Source: Ferrovibrio sp. | Lineage (GTDB): Bacteria; Pseudomonadota; Alphaproteobacteria; Ferrovibrionales; Ferrovibrionaceae | DNA: 38,773 nt | Reading direction: 5' to 3' | Assembly: GCF_029255545.1 (NCBI RefSeq) | Contig: NZ_JANLJJ010000041.1 | Location: forward strand, 19,109-57,881 | Shown: piece by piece, positions 23,253 through 34,507 of the stretch | Position numbering within the stretch: the first letter of the stretch is position 1 | Layout: each line of letters starts with the position of its first letter | Program-made: the position numbers and the translations under genes | Notes under the pieces: generated by a model | Seen by the model: only the letters and a program-made list of their open reading frames with translations | Databases searched by the model: none | What the model was told of the DNA's origin: nothing

Positions 23253-23766
23253 CCCGCCTGTATTACCCCCTCTCCGGGCTCTGGCCCGACTATCTGCGGG
23301 CCGGCCTCGGGCTCGCCACCTGCCTGGGACTGCTGTTGTTTGCCACGCCTCAATCTGTCATTTTTATGCTGTTGGTCGGATTGAGTTTGCTGCTGGCCTG
23401 GCTTGGTGCCGTTACGATATGGCGCCAACAGATCGAGATCCTACTCGACGAGTCAGGGGTGGCCCGGTCCAGCCGATGGGGTATAGGGCGGCAACTGGTC
23501 ATGCCGTGGTCCGGACTTCGCAACGTAACCCTGCGGTATTATTCGACCCGCCGGGATCGCAGCGAAGGCTGGCTGCTGCTGACGATTGAAGGGGACACGG
23601 GGATATTGCGCGCTGACAGCGATCTGATCGGCTTTCCGATGCTGGTCGAACGGACCATGGCCGCCGCCGGGGAACGGAGCATTGCACTCAGTGATGCAAC
23701 CCGCCTGAATGCGACCCGTCTGAATATTGCCGGCACGCATATGGCAGAATCCGGAGATCACCCGCG

Positions 23767-23770
<4 letters not shown>
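23249..23770 (+). CDS. Small membrane protein of unknown function
   Basis: The product has 173 residues from ATG 23249, which overlaps the previous stop as ATGA; an earlier in-frame start at 23123 lies inside that gene. Two hydrophobic segments (about 18-34 and 36-57) probably form a helical hairpin. A soluble C-terminal domain of about 115 residues follows, containing IEILLDESGVARSSRWGIGR and MPWSGLRNVTLRYYSTRRDR. This layout, two helices then a small beta domain, resembles bacterial PH-like membrane proteins, but I cannot assign a family. Coupling on both sides (ATGA at both ends) indicates a role in the cluster. Confidence 0.72.
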
Positions 23771-25688
<1,918 letters not shown>

Positions 25689-25692
<4 letters not shown>

Positions 25693-27593
25693 AAACCGCC
25701 CTTCGCCTGGCCGCATTTGCCACCGCCTTCGTCGCATCGATGGGAATTGCCCGCGCGCAAACGCCCGACCTGCAGGAAACGCCGGCACTGGCCGCCGAAG
25801 TTGCCGCCGGCAAGTTGCCACCGGTCGCTCAGCGCCTGCCGGAGAACCCGCTGGTCGTCAGCACCAGGCCGGAGCAGGAAGCCGGCCAGCCCGGCGGTGA
25901 TCTACGCACCCTGATCGGGCGCGCCCGCGACGTCCGCCTGCTGAACGTGATCGGCTATACCCGGCTGGTTATTTACAACGAGCAGTACAAATTCGTTCCC
26001 GATCTCGCCGAAAAAATTGAGATCGAGGACGACCGGATCTTTACTTTCCATTTGCGCAAAGGCCATCGCTGGTCGGACGGACATCCCTTCACCTCGGATG
26101 ATTTCCGCTATTACTGGGAAGACGTCGCCAACAACAAGGATATCAGCCCCGCCGGCCCGCCGGTCGACCTGCTGGTCGATGGCGAAAGGCCGAAGGTGGA
26201 ATTCATCGACGAAACCACGATCCGCTACAGCTGGTCGAAGCGCAATCCGGCCTTCCTGCCGCGTATTGCCGGCACGTCGGCTTTCTATCTGTATCGCCCG
26301 GCGCATTACCTGAAACAGTTCCACGCCAGATATGCCGATCCACAGAAGCTGACAGCCCTGGTTGCCAGGGACAAGCGCGCCAGCTGGGCAGCGCTGCATA
26401 ACCGCATGGACAACATGGTGGAGAGCGACAATCCAGACCTGCCCAGCCTGGATGCCTGGACCATGACGACCCGGCCACCGGCGATCCGCTTCGTCGCCGT
26501 GCGCAATCCGTATTTCCACCGGATCGACGCCAACGGCCGGCAACTGCCCTATATCGACCGTGTCATTTTCAACCAGGCGGACACGAAGCTGATTCCAGCC
26601 AAGGCTGGTGCCGGCGAAGCCGACCTGCAATTCCGCAATATCAGTTTTAACAACTTCACCTTCCTCAAGGAAAACGAGAAGCGCGCCGGCTACAGGACGC
26701 TGTTGTGGCGCACGGCCAAGGGATCGCATTTCACGCTCTATCCCAATCTCAATGCCAATGACCCGATATGGCGCCAATTGCTGCGCGATGTGCGTTTCCG
26801 CCATGCCCTGTCGCTGGCCATCGACCGGCAGGCCATCAATGAATCGCTGTATTTCGGACTGGCGATCGAATCCAACAACACGGTCCTGCCAGACAGCCCG
26901 CTGTTCAAACCAGAATATCAGTCGACCAATGCCACCCTGGATATGGCTACCGCCAATCGGCTGCTGGACGAGATTGGCCTGACGCGCCGCGACGGCGATG
27001 GAATCCGCCTGATGAGCAACGGCAAACCACTGGAGATCGTGGTCGAAACCGCCGGCGAAGATACCGAGCAGACCGATGTGCTGGAGCTGATCGGCGAAAA
27101 CTGGGCCAGGATCGGCATCAAGCTGTTTGCTAAACCGAGCCAGCGCGACGTGGTGCGCAACCGGATTTTCTCGGGCGAGGCGATCATGTCGGTCTGGACC
27201 GGACTGGAAAACGGCCTGCCGACGGCCAACACCAATCCGCACGAACTCGCCCCCACGACGCAATATGGCCTGCAATGGCCGAAATGGGGCCAGTGGCATG
27301 AAACCCGCGGCCAATCCGGCGAGGCGATCGACATGCCGGCCGCGCGGGAGCTCTATGACCTTTACGAAGCCTGGATGGAAACCAGCGACGAGGCCCAGCG
27401 CCAACGCATCTGGCAACGCATGCTGACCATCCATGCCGAACAGACATTCAGCATCGGCGTGATCAGCGGCATTTTCCAGCCGATCGTTGCCAGCCGGAAA
27501 CTGGCCAATATTCCGAAGGAAGGCGTGTTCAACTGGGACCCCGGCGCTTTCGTCGGCCTGTACCGGCCGGAAACCTTCTGGCTGCGACCCTGA
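25689..27593 (+). CDS. ABC importer solute-binding protein, family 5 (long, YejA/oligopeptide type)
   Basis: The product has 634 residues from ATG 25689, which overlaps the ATPase stop (ATGA); a longer frame from 25578 lies inside that gene. A signal peptide covers residues 1-24 (MKTALRLAAF... ending ARAQ). The mature protein has family 5 features: VPDLAEKIEIEDDRIFTFHL, RKGHRWSDGHPFTSDDFRYY, VRFRHALSLAIDR and TDVLELIGENWARIGIKL. At 634 residues it belongs with the longer members, such as YejA-like and antibiotic or glycopeptide binders, rather than the 500-residue DppA type. The periplasmic ligand could be a peptide, oligosaccharide or glycopeptide. The cluster context favours a glycan-derived ligand, but this is inference. 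Confidence 0.92.
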
Positions 27594-27608
27594 GCAACGG
27601 TTTGATCG

Positions 27609-28634
27609 ATGCTGCTTTATCTCGCGCGCCGCCTTTTGCTGATGATCCCGACGCTGCTGGTGATCAGCCTGTTCATTTTCGTGGTGATCAAGCTGCCGCC
27701 GGGCGATTACCTTACCAACCAGATCGCCGAACTGCGCGCCCAGGGCGAGACCAACGCGCTGGAGCGTGCCGAGTTCCTGCGCAGCCAGTATGCGCTCGAC
27801 CGGCCGATGCTCGAGCAATACGCCATCTGGATGGGTTTCTGGCCGGGACCGAATGGTTTTTCCGGATTGCTGCAGGGCGACTGGGGCTGGTCGTTCGAAT
27901 ACAACCGTCCGGTCGGCGAACTGATCGGCGACCGACTGGTAATGACGACGATCATCAACGTCTTCACCATCCTGTTCATATACATCGTAGCCTTCCCAAT
28001 CGGCGTCTATTCGGCGACCCGGCAATATTCCTGGGGTGATTACGGTTTCACGTTGCTGGGTTATATCGGCCTGGCGACACCAAATTTTCTGCTGGCCTTG
28101 GTACTGCTCTATTATTCGAACATATGGTTCGGCGTCTCGATGGGGGGCTTGGTCGATCCCGAACTGATCGACGCCCCCTGGAATAGCGAGAAAATCGCCT
28201 CGCTGATGGTTCACATGATCGTACCTGTAATCGTGATCGGCACATCGGGGACTGCGGCGATGATCCGCCGCCTGCGCGCCAACCTGCTGGACGAACTGCA
28301 GAAGCAGTATGTCACCACCGCGCGGGCTAAGGGTCTGCCGCCGTTGCGCCTGCTGGTGAAATACCCGATCCGCATGGCCCTCAACCCCTTCATTTCCGAT
28401 ATCGGCAACCTTCTGCCCTCGGTGGTGTCCGGCTCGGTGATCGTCTCGGTGGTGATGAGCCTGCCGACTGCCGGCCCCATGCTGCTGGGCGCCCTGCAGT
28501 CGCTCGACCAGTATCTGGCCGGCTCTTTCCTGATGTTCCTTGCCCTGCTCACGGTTGTCGGCATGCTGATCTCCGACATCCTGCTCGCCCTGCTCGATCC
28601 GCGCATCCGCCTCACCGGCGGCGCAGCGAAATAG
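27609..28634 (+). CDS. ABC importer permease, DppB/YejB type
   Basis: The product has 341 residues, 15 bases after the binding protein. The N-terminus, MLLYLARRLLLMIPTLLVIS, is the first transmembrane helix of the DppB/OppB family. A periplasmic loop with the QYALDRPMLEQY motif follows. The binding-protein-dependent transport domain has further helices. The EAA-type coupling loop is TTARAKGLPPLRLLVKYPIR, then MALNPF. The length and the long first periplasmic loop fit the YejB-like subgroup. It pairs with the product at 28644. Confidence 0.93.
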   Translation: MLLYLARRLLLMIPTLLVISLFIFVVIKLPPGDYLTNQIAELRAQGETNALERAEFLRSQYALDRPMLEQYAIWMGFWPGPNGFSGLLQGDWGWSFEYNRPVGELIGDRLVMTTIINVFTILFIYIVAFPIGVYSATRQYSWGDYGFTLLGYIGLATPNFLLALVLLYYSNIWFGVSMGGLVDPELIDAPWNSEKIASLMVHMIVPVIVIGTSGTAAMIRRLRANLLDELQKQYVTTARAKGLPPLRLLVKYPIRMALNPFISDIGNLLPSVVSGSVIVSVVMSLPTAGPMLLGALQSLDQYLAGSFLMFLALLTVVGMLISDILLALLDPRIRLTGGAAK

Positions 28635-28643
28635 GATCAATCC

Positions 28644-29807
28644 ATGCGCGAGAATCGCCAGACACACGAACACTGGGTCAACCCCGCCCCCTTCGATCCT
28701 CATTCGATCGAAAGCCTGACGCCGGGCCAGGAGCGCTATTACCGCGCTTCGCAGTGGCAGATGATGTGGTGGAAATTCCGTCGCCACCGCCTCGGGCTGT
28801 GGAGTGGCGCGATCCTGCTGCTGATCTATCTGTCGACGCTGTTTTCGGAATTCATCGCCCCCTACAACCTGCAGACCCGCAATCCGCGGGCGATCTATGC
28901 GCCACCGCACGAGATCCATCTGTTTCATGAGGGCAAATTCGTCGGGCCATTCGTCTATGGCCTGCGTTTCCGCATGAATACCGAGACGCTGAAGCGCGAA
29001 TATTCGCCCGATACCAGCCGGGTGCAGCCCCTGCGGTTCCTCTGCCAGGGCGATGCCTATGAATTCTGGGGCATGATCCCCATGCGCTTCCATTTCGTCT
29101 GCCCCAGCGAGAAGGGGCATTTCTACCTGCTTGGCACCGACCGGCTCGGCCGTGATATTTTCTCCCGTATCGTCTACGGCACCCGCATCTCCCTCACCGT
29201 GGGTCTGATCGGCATCGCCATCAGCTTCCTGATCGGCATCGCCCTGGGCGGCATCTCTGGGTATTACGGCGGCTGGATCGACAACGTGATCCAGCGCCTG
29301 ATTGAGCTGATCCGCAGCCTGCCGGAGCTGCCGTTATGGATGGCTTTGTCGGCCGCCCTACCGGTCACCTGGTCGCCAATCCTAGTCTATTTCGGGATCA
29401 CCATCATCCTCGGTCTGCTCGACTGGCCTGGTCTGGCCCGCGCGGTGCGGTCCAAGCTGCTATCCCTGCGCGAGGAGGATTTCGCCACGGCTGCCAGATT
29501 GATGGGCGCCTCACCCGGTCGCATCATCGGCCGGCATCTGCTGCCCAGCTTCATGAGCCACCTGATCGCCTCGGCCACGCTGTCGATCCCGTCGATGATC
29601 CTCGGCGAGACGGCGCTGTCCTTCCTTGGCCTGGGATTGCGACCACCGATTACCTCGTGGGGCGTGCTGCTTAACGAGGCGCAGAATATCAATGTGGTGG
29701 CGCTGTATCCCTGGCTCATGGCACCGGCGATACCGGTGATCATCGTCGTGCTGGCCTTCAACTTCTTCGGCGACGGCCTGCGCGACGCGGCAGATCCTTA
29801 CAAGTAA
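28644..29807 (+). CDS. ABC importer permease, DppC/YejE type
   Basis: The product has 387 residues, starting 9 bases after the first permease. An OppC-like N-terminal segment, WWKFRRHRLGLWSGAILLLI, precedes the first helix. A periplasmic insertion of about 110 residues comes next, including RFLCQGDAYEFWGMIPMRFH. The core begins GTDRLGRDIFSRIVYGTRIS, the hallmark of this family, and the coupling loop is FATAARLMGASPGRIIGRHL followed by LPSF. The long insertion places it with YejE-type permeases. It is the last gene of the cluster and meets the convergent methyltransferase after four bases. Confidence 0.93.
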   Translation: MRENRQTHEHWVNPAPFDPHSIESLTPGQERYYRASQWQMMWWKFRRHRLGLWSGAILLLIYLSTLFSEFIAPYNLQTRNPRAIYAPPHEIHLFHEGKFVGPFVYGLRFRMNTETLKREYSPDTSRVQPLRFLCQGDAYEFWGMIPMRFHFVCPSEKGHFYLLGTDRLGRDIFSRIVYGTRISLTVGLIGIAISFLIGIALGGISGYYGGWIDNVIQRLIELIRSLPELPLWMALSAALPVTWSPILVYFGITIILGLLDWPGLARAVRSKLLSLREEDFATAARLMGASPGRIIGRHLLPSFMSHLIASATLSIPSMILGETALSFLGLGLRPPITSWGVLLNEAQNINVVALYPWLMAPAIPVIIVVLAFNFFGDGLRDAADPYK

Positions 29808-29811
29808 ACCG

Positions 29812-30669
29812 TCAAGCCTGCTTGACCAGCCACAGACTGGCCGGCAAGGCCCCGGCCGGCTGCGGCAAGCGGCCGACGATGCCATTGCGCACCCGCTCCG
29901 ACATCCGGGTTGCTGCATAATGGCTGGCGAAGAGTGGCCGGAATCCGCCGATCAGCATCGGCGGAACGGCCTGTTGCTCGTTATAGCCGCGCCAAGCCCA
30001 GCTTTCCGGATAATCATCCGGCAGGAAGATGTCATGGATATGCACCGCGACGCCGGCGGGTAACCTGGGCAGCACGCGGCTGAACAGCCAGTCGACATCC
30101 GTGCCAGGCAGCAGGATGTGGCTGGAATCAATAAACAGGATATCGCCCGGCCGGAGGGCGGCGAAAATGGCCGGATCGGCGGTCTGCACCACCGCCGGCA
30201 CGAAACGGATCGGCAGGCCGGCGAGCGTCGCCCGCGGCTGCGGGTCGATGGCGGTGATGTCCGTCGGCAGGGCGGCATCCGCCACCGCGCGGGCCAGGAA
30301 ACGAGTGGAATGGCCGGAACCCACTTCGACGATCCGCGCGGGCCTGAGGCGCCGTACCAGGGTATAGGCGGCCACCGCATCCAGGGTCGGAAACCAGTCC
30401 TGATCGAAGCGCGGTCCATTCTGGCCTGATGCCCGCTCCATCGCGATGCGGTCCAGCGCGTCGGCGTGGCTGTCGGCCTCGTCCAGCAGATCGCGGAAGA
30501 CCGGTTCGCAGGTTGCGAACTGTTCGGCGACGGCTTCATAGACCGGCTGCCGCAAGGCAACGGAATCGGCATAGCGATAGGGAATGAAAAAGCCCTGTCG
30601 CCGCAAACCGAGCAGTGGGGCGACCAGAGCCTGCAGCCCCATGCGGAGCTGCCGCCAGCGTTTATTCAT
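29812..30669 (-). CDS. Class I SAM-dependent methyltransferase
   Basis: The product has 285 residues, convergent with the permease gene. The SAM-binding motif I is ARIVEVGSGHSTRFLARAV (about residues 110-128). An acidic strand end follows in DITAIDPQPRATLAGL. The active-site-side strands are ALRPGDILFIDSSHI and VAVHIHDIFLPDDYPESWAW. The pattern IDSSHI...HIHDIF resembles the Methyltransf_24 group, often found near sugar and surface-polysaccharide genes. The protein is probably soluble. An inverted repeat, GTCAAGC-CT-GCTTGAC (29811-29826), covers its stop codon and could act as a weak convergent terminator, although no T tract follows. Confidence 0.82.
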   Translation of the reverse strand: MNKRWRQLRMGLQALVAPLLGLRRQGFFIPYRYADSVALRQPVYEAVAEQFATCEPVFRDLLDEADSHADALDRIAMERASGQNGPRFDQDWFPTLDAVAAYTLVRRLRPARIVEVGSGHSTRFLARAVADAALPTDITAIDPQPRATLAGLPIRFVPAVVQTADPAIFAALRPGDILFIDSSHILLPGTDVDWLFSRVLPRLPAGVAVHIHDIFLPDDYPESWAWRGYNEQQAVPPMLIGGFRPLFASHYAATRMSERVRNGIVGRLPQPAGALPASLWLVKQA

Positions 30670-30685
30670 CTGCGTCCCAGAGGCA

Positions 30686-31519
30686 TCATGGCCGCAGGAT
30701 CATGCCCTCGCGGGCCACCACGGAGCCGGGACGCGTGGCTTCGACCTCGGCTGCGACGCGATCCATGAAATCGTCGTCATGCTCCGGATCATGATGGAAC
30801 ACGACGAAAGTTTTCACACCGGCCGCATCACACAGCCTGACGCCAGCCTGCCAGGTCGAGTGGCCCCAGCCCTTGCGGCAGGCATATTCCTCGTCGGTGT
30901 ACATCGAGTCATAGATCACGATATCGGCACCACGGATCAGCTCAAGGATATTCTGGTCCAGCCCCTCGGCCGGATGCTCGGTGTCGGTGAGATAGCAGAT
31001 CGACTTGCCGCCATACTCAATGCGATAGCCGGTCGCCAGATCCGGGTGACTCAGCGGGCCGCTGCGGACAGTAACGCCCGGCTTGGGATGCAGCACTTCG
31101 CCCGGCCGAAAATCGTGGAAGCTGAGATTGGCCTGGAAGATTTCCAAAGGCACCGGAAAAAGCGGCGAACACATCATCTGCTTCAGCACGCCCTTGATGC
31201 CGCCGGCGTCGGTGACATGGCCCGCATGGATGCGGAACGTATTACTTGGATCGAAGGCCGGGCAGAAATGCGGTAAACCGCAGACATGGTCATAGTGGGT
31301 ATGGGTGAAGAAGAGATCAGCATCGATCGGCGCCTGGGCCTGCTGCAGGGCGACGCCAAGCGCACGAACACCCGTTCCCGCATCGAACAGAAACAGATGC
31401 GAGCCGCAGCGAATCTCCAGCGCCGACGTATTACCGCCATAGCGCATAACTTCTGGCGAGCCCACGGCAATACTGCCGCGCACGCCCCAGAAGCGAACGT
31501 AAAACTCTTCAACCCCCAC
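30686..31519 (-). CDS. MBL-fold metallo-hydrolase
   Basis: The chosen start is GTG 31517-31519, with AGGAGG six bases upstream, giving 277 residues. An ATG at 31618 would add 33 residues with no good site. The metal site is HTHYDH (73-78) after DADLFF. More distant ligands are in SGPLSHPDLATGYRI, YLTDTEHP and VVFHHDPEHDD. FWGVRGSI near the start and RYGGNTSALEI are hallmarks of the subgroup related to RNase Z/PhnP-like phosphodiesterases. It probably hydrolyses a phosphodiester or a small cyclic compound. It starts 16 bases upstream of the methyltransferase and may be co-transcribed with it. Confidence 0.87.
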   Translation of the reverse strand: MGVEEFYVRFWGVRGSIAVGSPEVMRYGGNTSALEIRCGSHLFLFDAGTGVRALGVALQQAQAPIDADLFFTHTHYDHVCGLPHFCPAFDPSNTFRIHAGHVTDAGGIKGVLKQMMCSPLFPVPLEIFQANLSFHDFRPGEVLHPKPGVTVRSGPLSHPDLATGYRIEYGGKSICYLTDTEHPAEGLDQNILELIRGADIVIYDSMYTDEEYACRKGWGHSTWQAGVRLCDAAGVKTFVVFHHDPEHDDDFMDRVAAEVEATRPGSVVAREGMILRP

Positions 31520-31644
31520 GGTGGCCTCCTTTTTTATCCCGTCAGCGTCGTGGGATGGAGTGCCGTCTACAATGACCGACCCTTGCCGGTCGGCGGGGTC
31601 TGTGCGGAAATGTGACATGGCAAAGATTAAGGGCGGATTGCACG

Positions 31645-32400
31645 ATGTCTCAAGCTTTTATTGCAGAAATCCAAGATTTGCAGGCGGCCATCACATTCTG
31701 CCGCCCGGAAAAGCACAATGCCCTTGAAATCACCGACCTTGAGGCGCTTGACGCAACGTTAATCAAACTCGCAGCGCAGAGCGATTTGCGCACATTGGTC
31801 CTGCGTGCCGAAGGCAAGAGTTTTTGCGCAGGTGTCGATTTTGGCTCTGTCGCAGGGCATGACTGGCGCGACAATCCGCTGGAACGTGTGACCGATCGTC
31901 TGGAAAACATGCCGTTTCCAACACTTTGCATCTTGCAGGGTGGCGTGTATGGCGGCGGCACCGATCTGGCCCTGGCCTGTGATTTCAGGCTGGGCGCACG
32001 TGGAATCAAATGCTTCATTCCACCGGCGAAACTCGGGATCCAGTATCACCCACATGGATTAAAACGGGCCGTAACCCGCCTGGGGCTGGGGCCGGCAAAA
32101 CGCCTGTTCCTGGCCACCGAAAGTTTCGACGACACGGAAATGCTGCGCTGCAATTTCGTCGATTGGTTGGTGTCGCCGGAAGATTTACACGCGCATGGCG
32201 AGGTGCTGGCCAAAACCCTGGCCGGCCTGGCGCCGCAGGCCGTGCGCGGCATGAAGCAGAGCCTGAATGAGATCGCCAACGGCCTGTTCGACGAACGCGC
32301 CGCCCGCGACCGCGCTGCCGCCAGTTTCCGTACCGAGGATTTTCAGGAAGGCCGCCGCGCCATGACGGAGAAACGGCCGCCACGATTCAGCGGCCGCTGA
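31645..32400 (+). CDS. Enoyl-CoA hydratase/isomerase family protein
   Basis: The product has 251 residues from ATG 31645; an upstream in-frame start at 31612 is less likely, and the ribosome-binding site is weak for both. Crotonase-fold landmarks are ITFCRPEKHNALEI, LRAEGKSFCAGVDFGSV (first oxyanion-hole strand) and ILQGGVYGGGTDLALACDFR (second oxyanion-hole glycines). The usual catalytic Glu loop (KLGLxPGxGGTQ) is replaced by KLGIQYHPHGLKRAVTRLG, so a standard hydratase mechanism is uncertain. It may be an isomerase, hydrolase or other crotonase-type enzyme. It has no pathway neighbours and is divergent from the MBL hydrolase. Confidence 0.87.
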   Translation: MSQAFIAEIQDLQAAITFCRPEKHNALEITDLEALDATLIKLAAQSDLRTLVLRAEGKSFCAGVDFGSVAGHDWRDNPLERVTDRLENMPFPTLCILQGGVYGGGTDLALACDFRLGARGIKCFIPPAKLGIQYHPHGLKRAVTRLGLGPAKRLFLATESFDDTEMLRCNFVDWLVSPEDLHAHGEVLAKTLAGLAPQAVRGMKQSLNEIANGLFDERAARDRAAASFRTEDFQEGRRAMTEKRPPRFSGR

Positions 32401-32412
32401 TCGCCCTCTTCA

Positions 32413-33105
32413 TCAGGGCTGCAGGCGATAGCCGCCCGGATCAGTGATCAGCAGTTGCGCCGCGCCTGGATCGCGTTCGATCTTCTGTCGCAGGCGATAG
32501 ATATGCGTCTCCAGCGTGTGAGTGGAGACACCGGCGTTGTAACCCCAGACCTCGGCCAGAAGGGTTTCGCGCGGCACCGGCTTCATGCCGGCGCGCAACA
32601 GGTATTTCAGGATCGCGGTTTCCTTTTCGGTCAGCCGCACCTTCTTGCCGGCCTTCTCGTTATCCAGCAGCAGCTTGCTGGCCGGCCGGAAGGTGTAAGG
32701 GCCGATGCCGAATACGGCATCCTCGCTCTGCTCGAACTGCCGCAGCTGCGCGCGGATGCGAGCCAGCAGCACACCGAGCTTGAACGGCTTGGTGACATAA
32801 TCATTGGCACCGGATTCCAGCCCAAGGATGGTATCCGCTTCGCCATCGGCGGCCGTCAGCATGATGATCGGGGCTCGTACGCCTTTCTCGCGCAGCTTGC
32901 GGCACAGATCGCGGCCATCCATGTCGGGCAGGCCGACATCGAGCAGCAGCAGATCGAAATGCTCACCCGGCACCAGAGCCAGCGCGGCAGTCGCGTCGTT
33001 GACGCAGACCGCCGAGAATTCCCTGGTGGTTTCCAACTGCTCGGCCAGCAGGGACTGCAGGGTGCGGTCGTCATCAACCAGCAACACGTGCTTCTGTCCG
33101 CTCAT
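32413..33105 (-). CDS. OmpR-family response regulator
   Basis: The product has 230 residues from ATG 33103-33105, preceded by GGAGGGGGA. The receiver domain (1-120) has the acidic pair in VLLVDDDRTL, phospho-acceptor Asp56 in LLLLDVGLPDMDG, the switch Thr in IMLTAADG and Lys106 in DYVTKPF. The winged-helix output domain (about 130-230) has the Trans_reg_C pattern LTEKETAILKYLLRAGMKPV, ETLLAEVWGYN and THTLETHIYRLRQKIE. It is a DNA-binding transcription regulator. No sensor kinase is in the window, so it is an orphan here. It starts 11 bases after the hydrolase stop and may be read from that promoter. Confidence 0.94.
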   Translation of the reverse strand: MSGQKHVLLVDDDRTLQSLLAEQLETTREFSAVCVNDATAALALVPGEHFDLLLLDVGLPDMDGRDLCRKLREKGVRAPIIMLTAADGEADTILGLESGANDYVTKPFKLGVLLARIRAQLRQFEQSEDAVFGIGPYTFRPASKLLLDNEKAGKKVRLTEKETAILKYLLRAGMKPVPRETLLAEVWGYNAGVSTHTLETHIYRLRQKIERDPGAAQLLITDPGGYRLQP

Positions 33106-33115
33106 TCCCCCTCCT

Positions 33116-33976
33116 TCAGCGCAGCATGCTGGCGACTGCGCTCTGCAGATCGCCGCCCGGCCGCGCCATGCCATACAGGATATCGAAATGATGGCAGTCC
33201 GGCGCTGTGATCGCAGTCACCTTGCCACCACGGAGCCTGTAGGCTGTCACGAAATCGTGTTGCTGCTCCGGGAAGGCCAGTGTTTCGGCACCACCCACGG
33301 CGCAGATCAGAGGCGGCAGCGGCCGCGCCCAGCCCGCCACGAGGCCAAGCGGCGAATTGCGCATGGCCACCACATCATCCATGCCCAGCCGGTCGTTCAG
33401 ATAGCAATGGCGGATCGGCAGCAGGTCGTAGAGACCGGAGATGCTCATGCCGCCCTTCACCAGATCGGCCGGTGCGCCGCCATCCAGCTTTTCCCATTCC
33501 GTCAGCGCCGCCATGGCGGTGAGATGGCCACCAGCGGAGTGGCCGCTGACGAAAATCCGGTTGCGATCGAAATCCAGCGGCGCCGCCTCGCGCCACAGCC
33601 ACAACAGGGCGCGACGGATCGAGGCGACGATGCGGTCCAGATCCGCTTCGGGCGCCAGCGGATAGTTCAGTATCGCCACATTGGCCAAAGGAGAATCTCC
33701 TGAGCCGGCAAAACCGTTGGCAATGAAGCTGAAGGAACTTTTATCCAGTGCCTGCCAGTAACCGCCATGGATGAAAACCAGCAGCGGCCGGCCCGGTTCT
33801 GGCAGCGTGAAGAGATCGAGGGTTTCACGGGGATGCGCCCCATAGGCTAGGTCAAGCCGGCAGACCAGCGCCTGCCGCGCCGCAGCACTTTCCGCCGCCC
33901 AGCGATCCATATCCTGCTGGTGCGTCGGCACCGCAGCCCGGTTGTTGTAAAGCCGGTCGAGAGTCGCGCGATCCAT
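33116..33976 (-). CDS. Alpha/beta hydrolase, kynurenine formamidase-like
   Basis: The preferred start is ATG 33974-33976, with GGGAG five bases upstream, giving 286 residues; ATG 33988 is possible. The fold is the esterase/lipase type with the oxyanion motif LLVFIHGGYWQALDKSSF, nucleophile elbow VSGHSAGGH and final His in CHHFDIL. The HGGYW motif and overall size match kynurenine formamidase (KFase) and related arylformamidases, which hydrolyse N-formylkynurenine in tryptophan breakdown. No other kynurenine pathway gene is nearby, so a general carboxylesterase role is equally possible. Confidence 0.85.
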   Translation of the reverse strand: MDRATLDRLYNNRAAVPTHQQDMDRWAAESAAARQALVCRLDLAYGAHPRETLDLFTLPEPGRPLLVFIHGGYWQALDKSSFSFIANGFAGSGDSPLANVAILNYPLAPEADLDRIVASIRRALLWLWREAAPLDFDRNRIFVSGHSAGGHLTAMAALTEWEKLDGGAPADLVKGGMSISGLYDLLPIRHCYLNDRLGMDDVVAMRNSPLGLVAGWARPLPPLICAVGGAETLAFPEQQHDFVTAYRLRGGKVTAITAPDCHHFDILYGMARPGGDLQSAVASMLR

Positions 33977-34003
33977 CGGGACTCCCATTCGCCGTGTCCA
34001 GTT

Positions 34004-34477
34004 TTACTTGAAAGCGACCGAAACGATCTCGTAGGCCTTGGCGCCGCCCGGAGTCGTTACCTCGACGCTGTCGCCCTCGGCCTTGCCGACCAGGGCACGG
34101 GCCAGCGGTGCGGTAATGGAGAGCAGGCCCGACTTGATGTCGGCCTCGTCGGCACCGACGATCTGGTAGGTGCTTTCCTCGCCACTGTCTTCATCGGACA
34201 GCACTACGGTGGCGCCGAACTTCACCTTGTCGCCAGACAGCTTGGAAACGTCGATCACCTCGGCGCGGCGCAGCTTGTCTTCCAGCTCGAGGATACGGGT
34301 TTCGATCCAGCCCTGGCGCTCTTTCGCGGCATGGTATTCGGCATTCTCGGACAGGTCGCCATGCTCACGCGCCTCGGAAATAGCGCGGATCACCGCCGGG
34401 CGCTCCACCGTCTTCAGCGTCTTCAACTCGGCTTCCAGACGCTGGTAGCCGGTCGCGGTCATCGGAATCTTCTGCAT
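34004..34477 (-). CDS. greA: Transcript cleavage factor GreA
   Basis: The product has 157 residues, the usual GreA length. An N-terminal antiparallel coiled coil (about 8-75) carries the tip [18 protein letters not shown], with the catalytic acidic residues Asp41 and Glu44 in place. The C-terminal FKBP-like domain has [20 protein letters not shown] and [13 protein letters not shown]. It enters the RNA polymerase secondary channel and stimulates cleavage of backtracked RNA. It follows carB after 30 bases with an AGGAAGGGG ribosome-binding site and is probably the last gene of a carA-carB-greA operon, an order common in alphaproteobacteria. Confidence 0.97.
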   Translation of the reverse strand: MQKIPMTATGYQRLEAELKTLKTVERPAVIRAISEAREHGDLSENAEYHAAKERQGWIETRILELEDKLRRAEVIDVSKLSGDKVKFGATVVLSDEDSGEESTYQIVGADEADIKSGLLSITAPLARALVGKAEGDSVEVTTPGGAKAYEIVSVAFK

Positions 34478-34507
34478 AATTCCCCTTCCTGGCTGACCGT
34501 CAAAAAA

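Noticed and set aside
25902-29120. 1072-codon minus-strand frame opposite the importer genes
   Set aside because: It spans three genes that carry strong binding-protein and permease motifs on the plus strand. Its composition (His, Gln, Arg, Asp) is that of an antisense reading.
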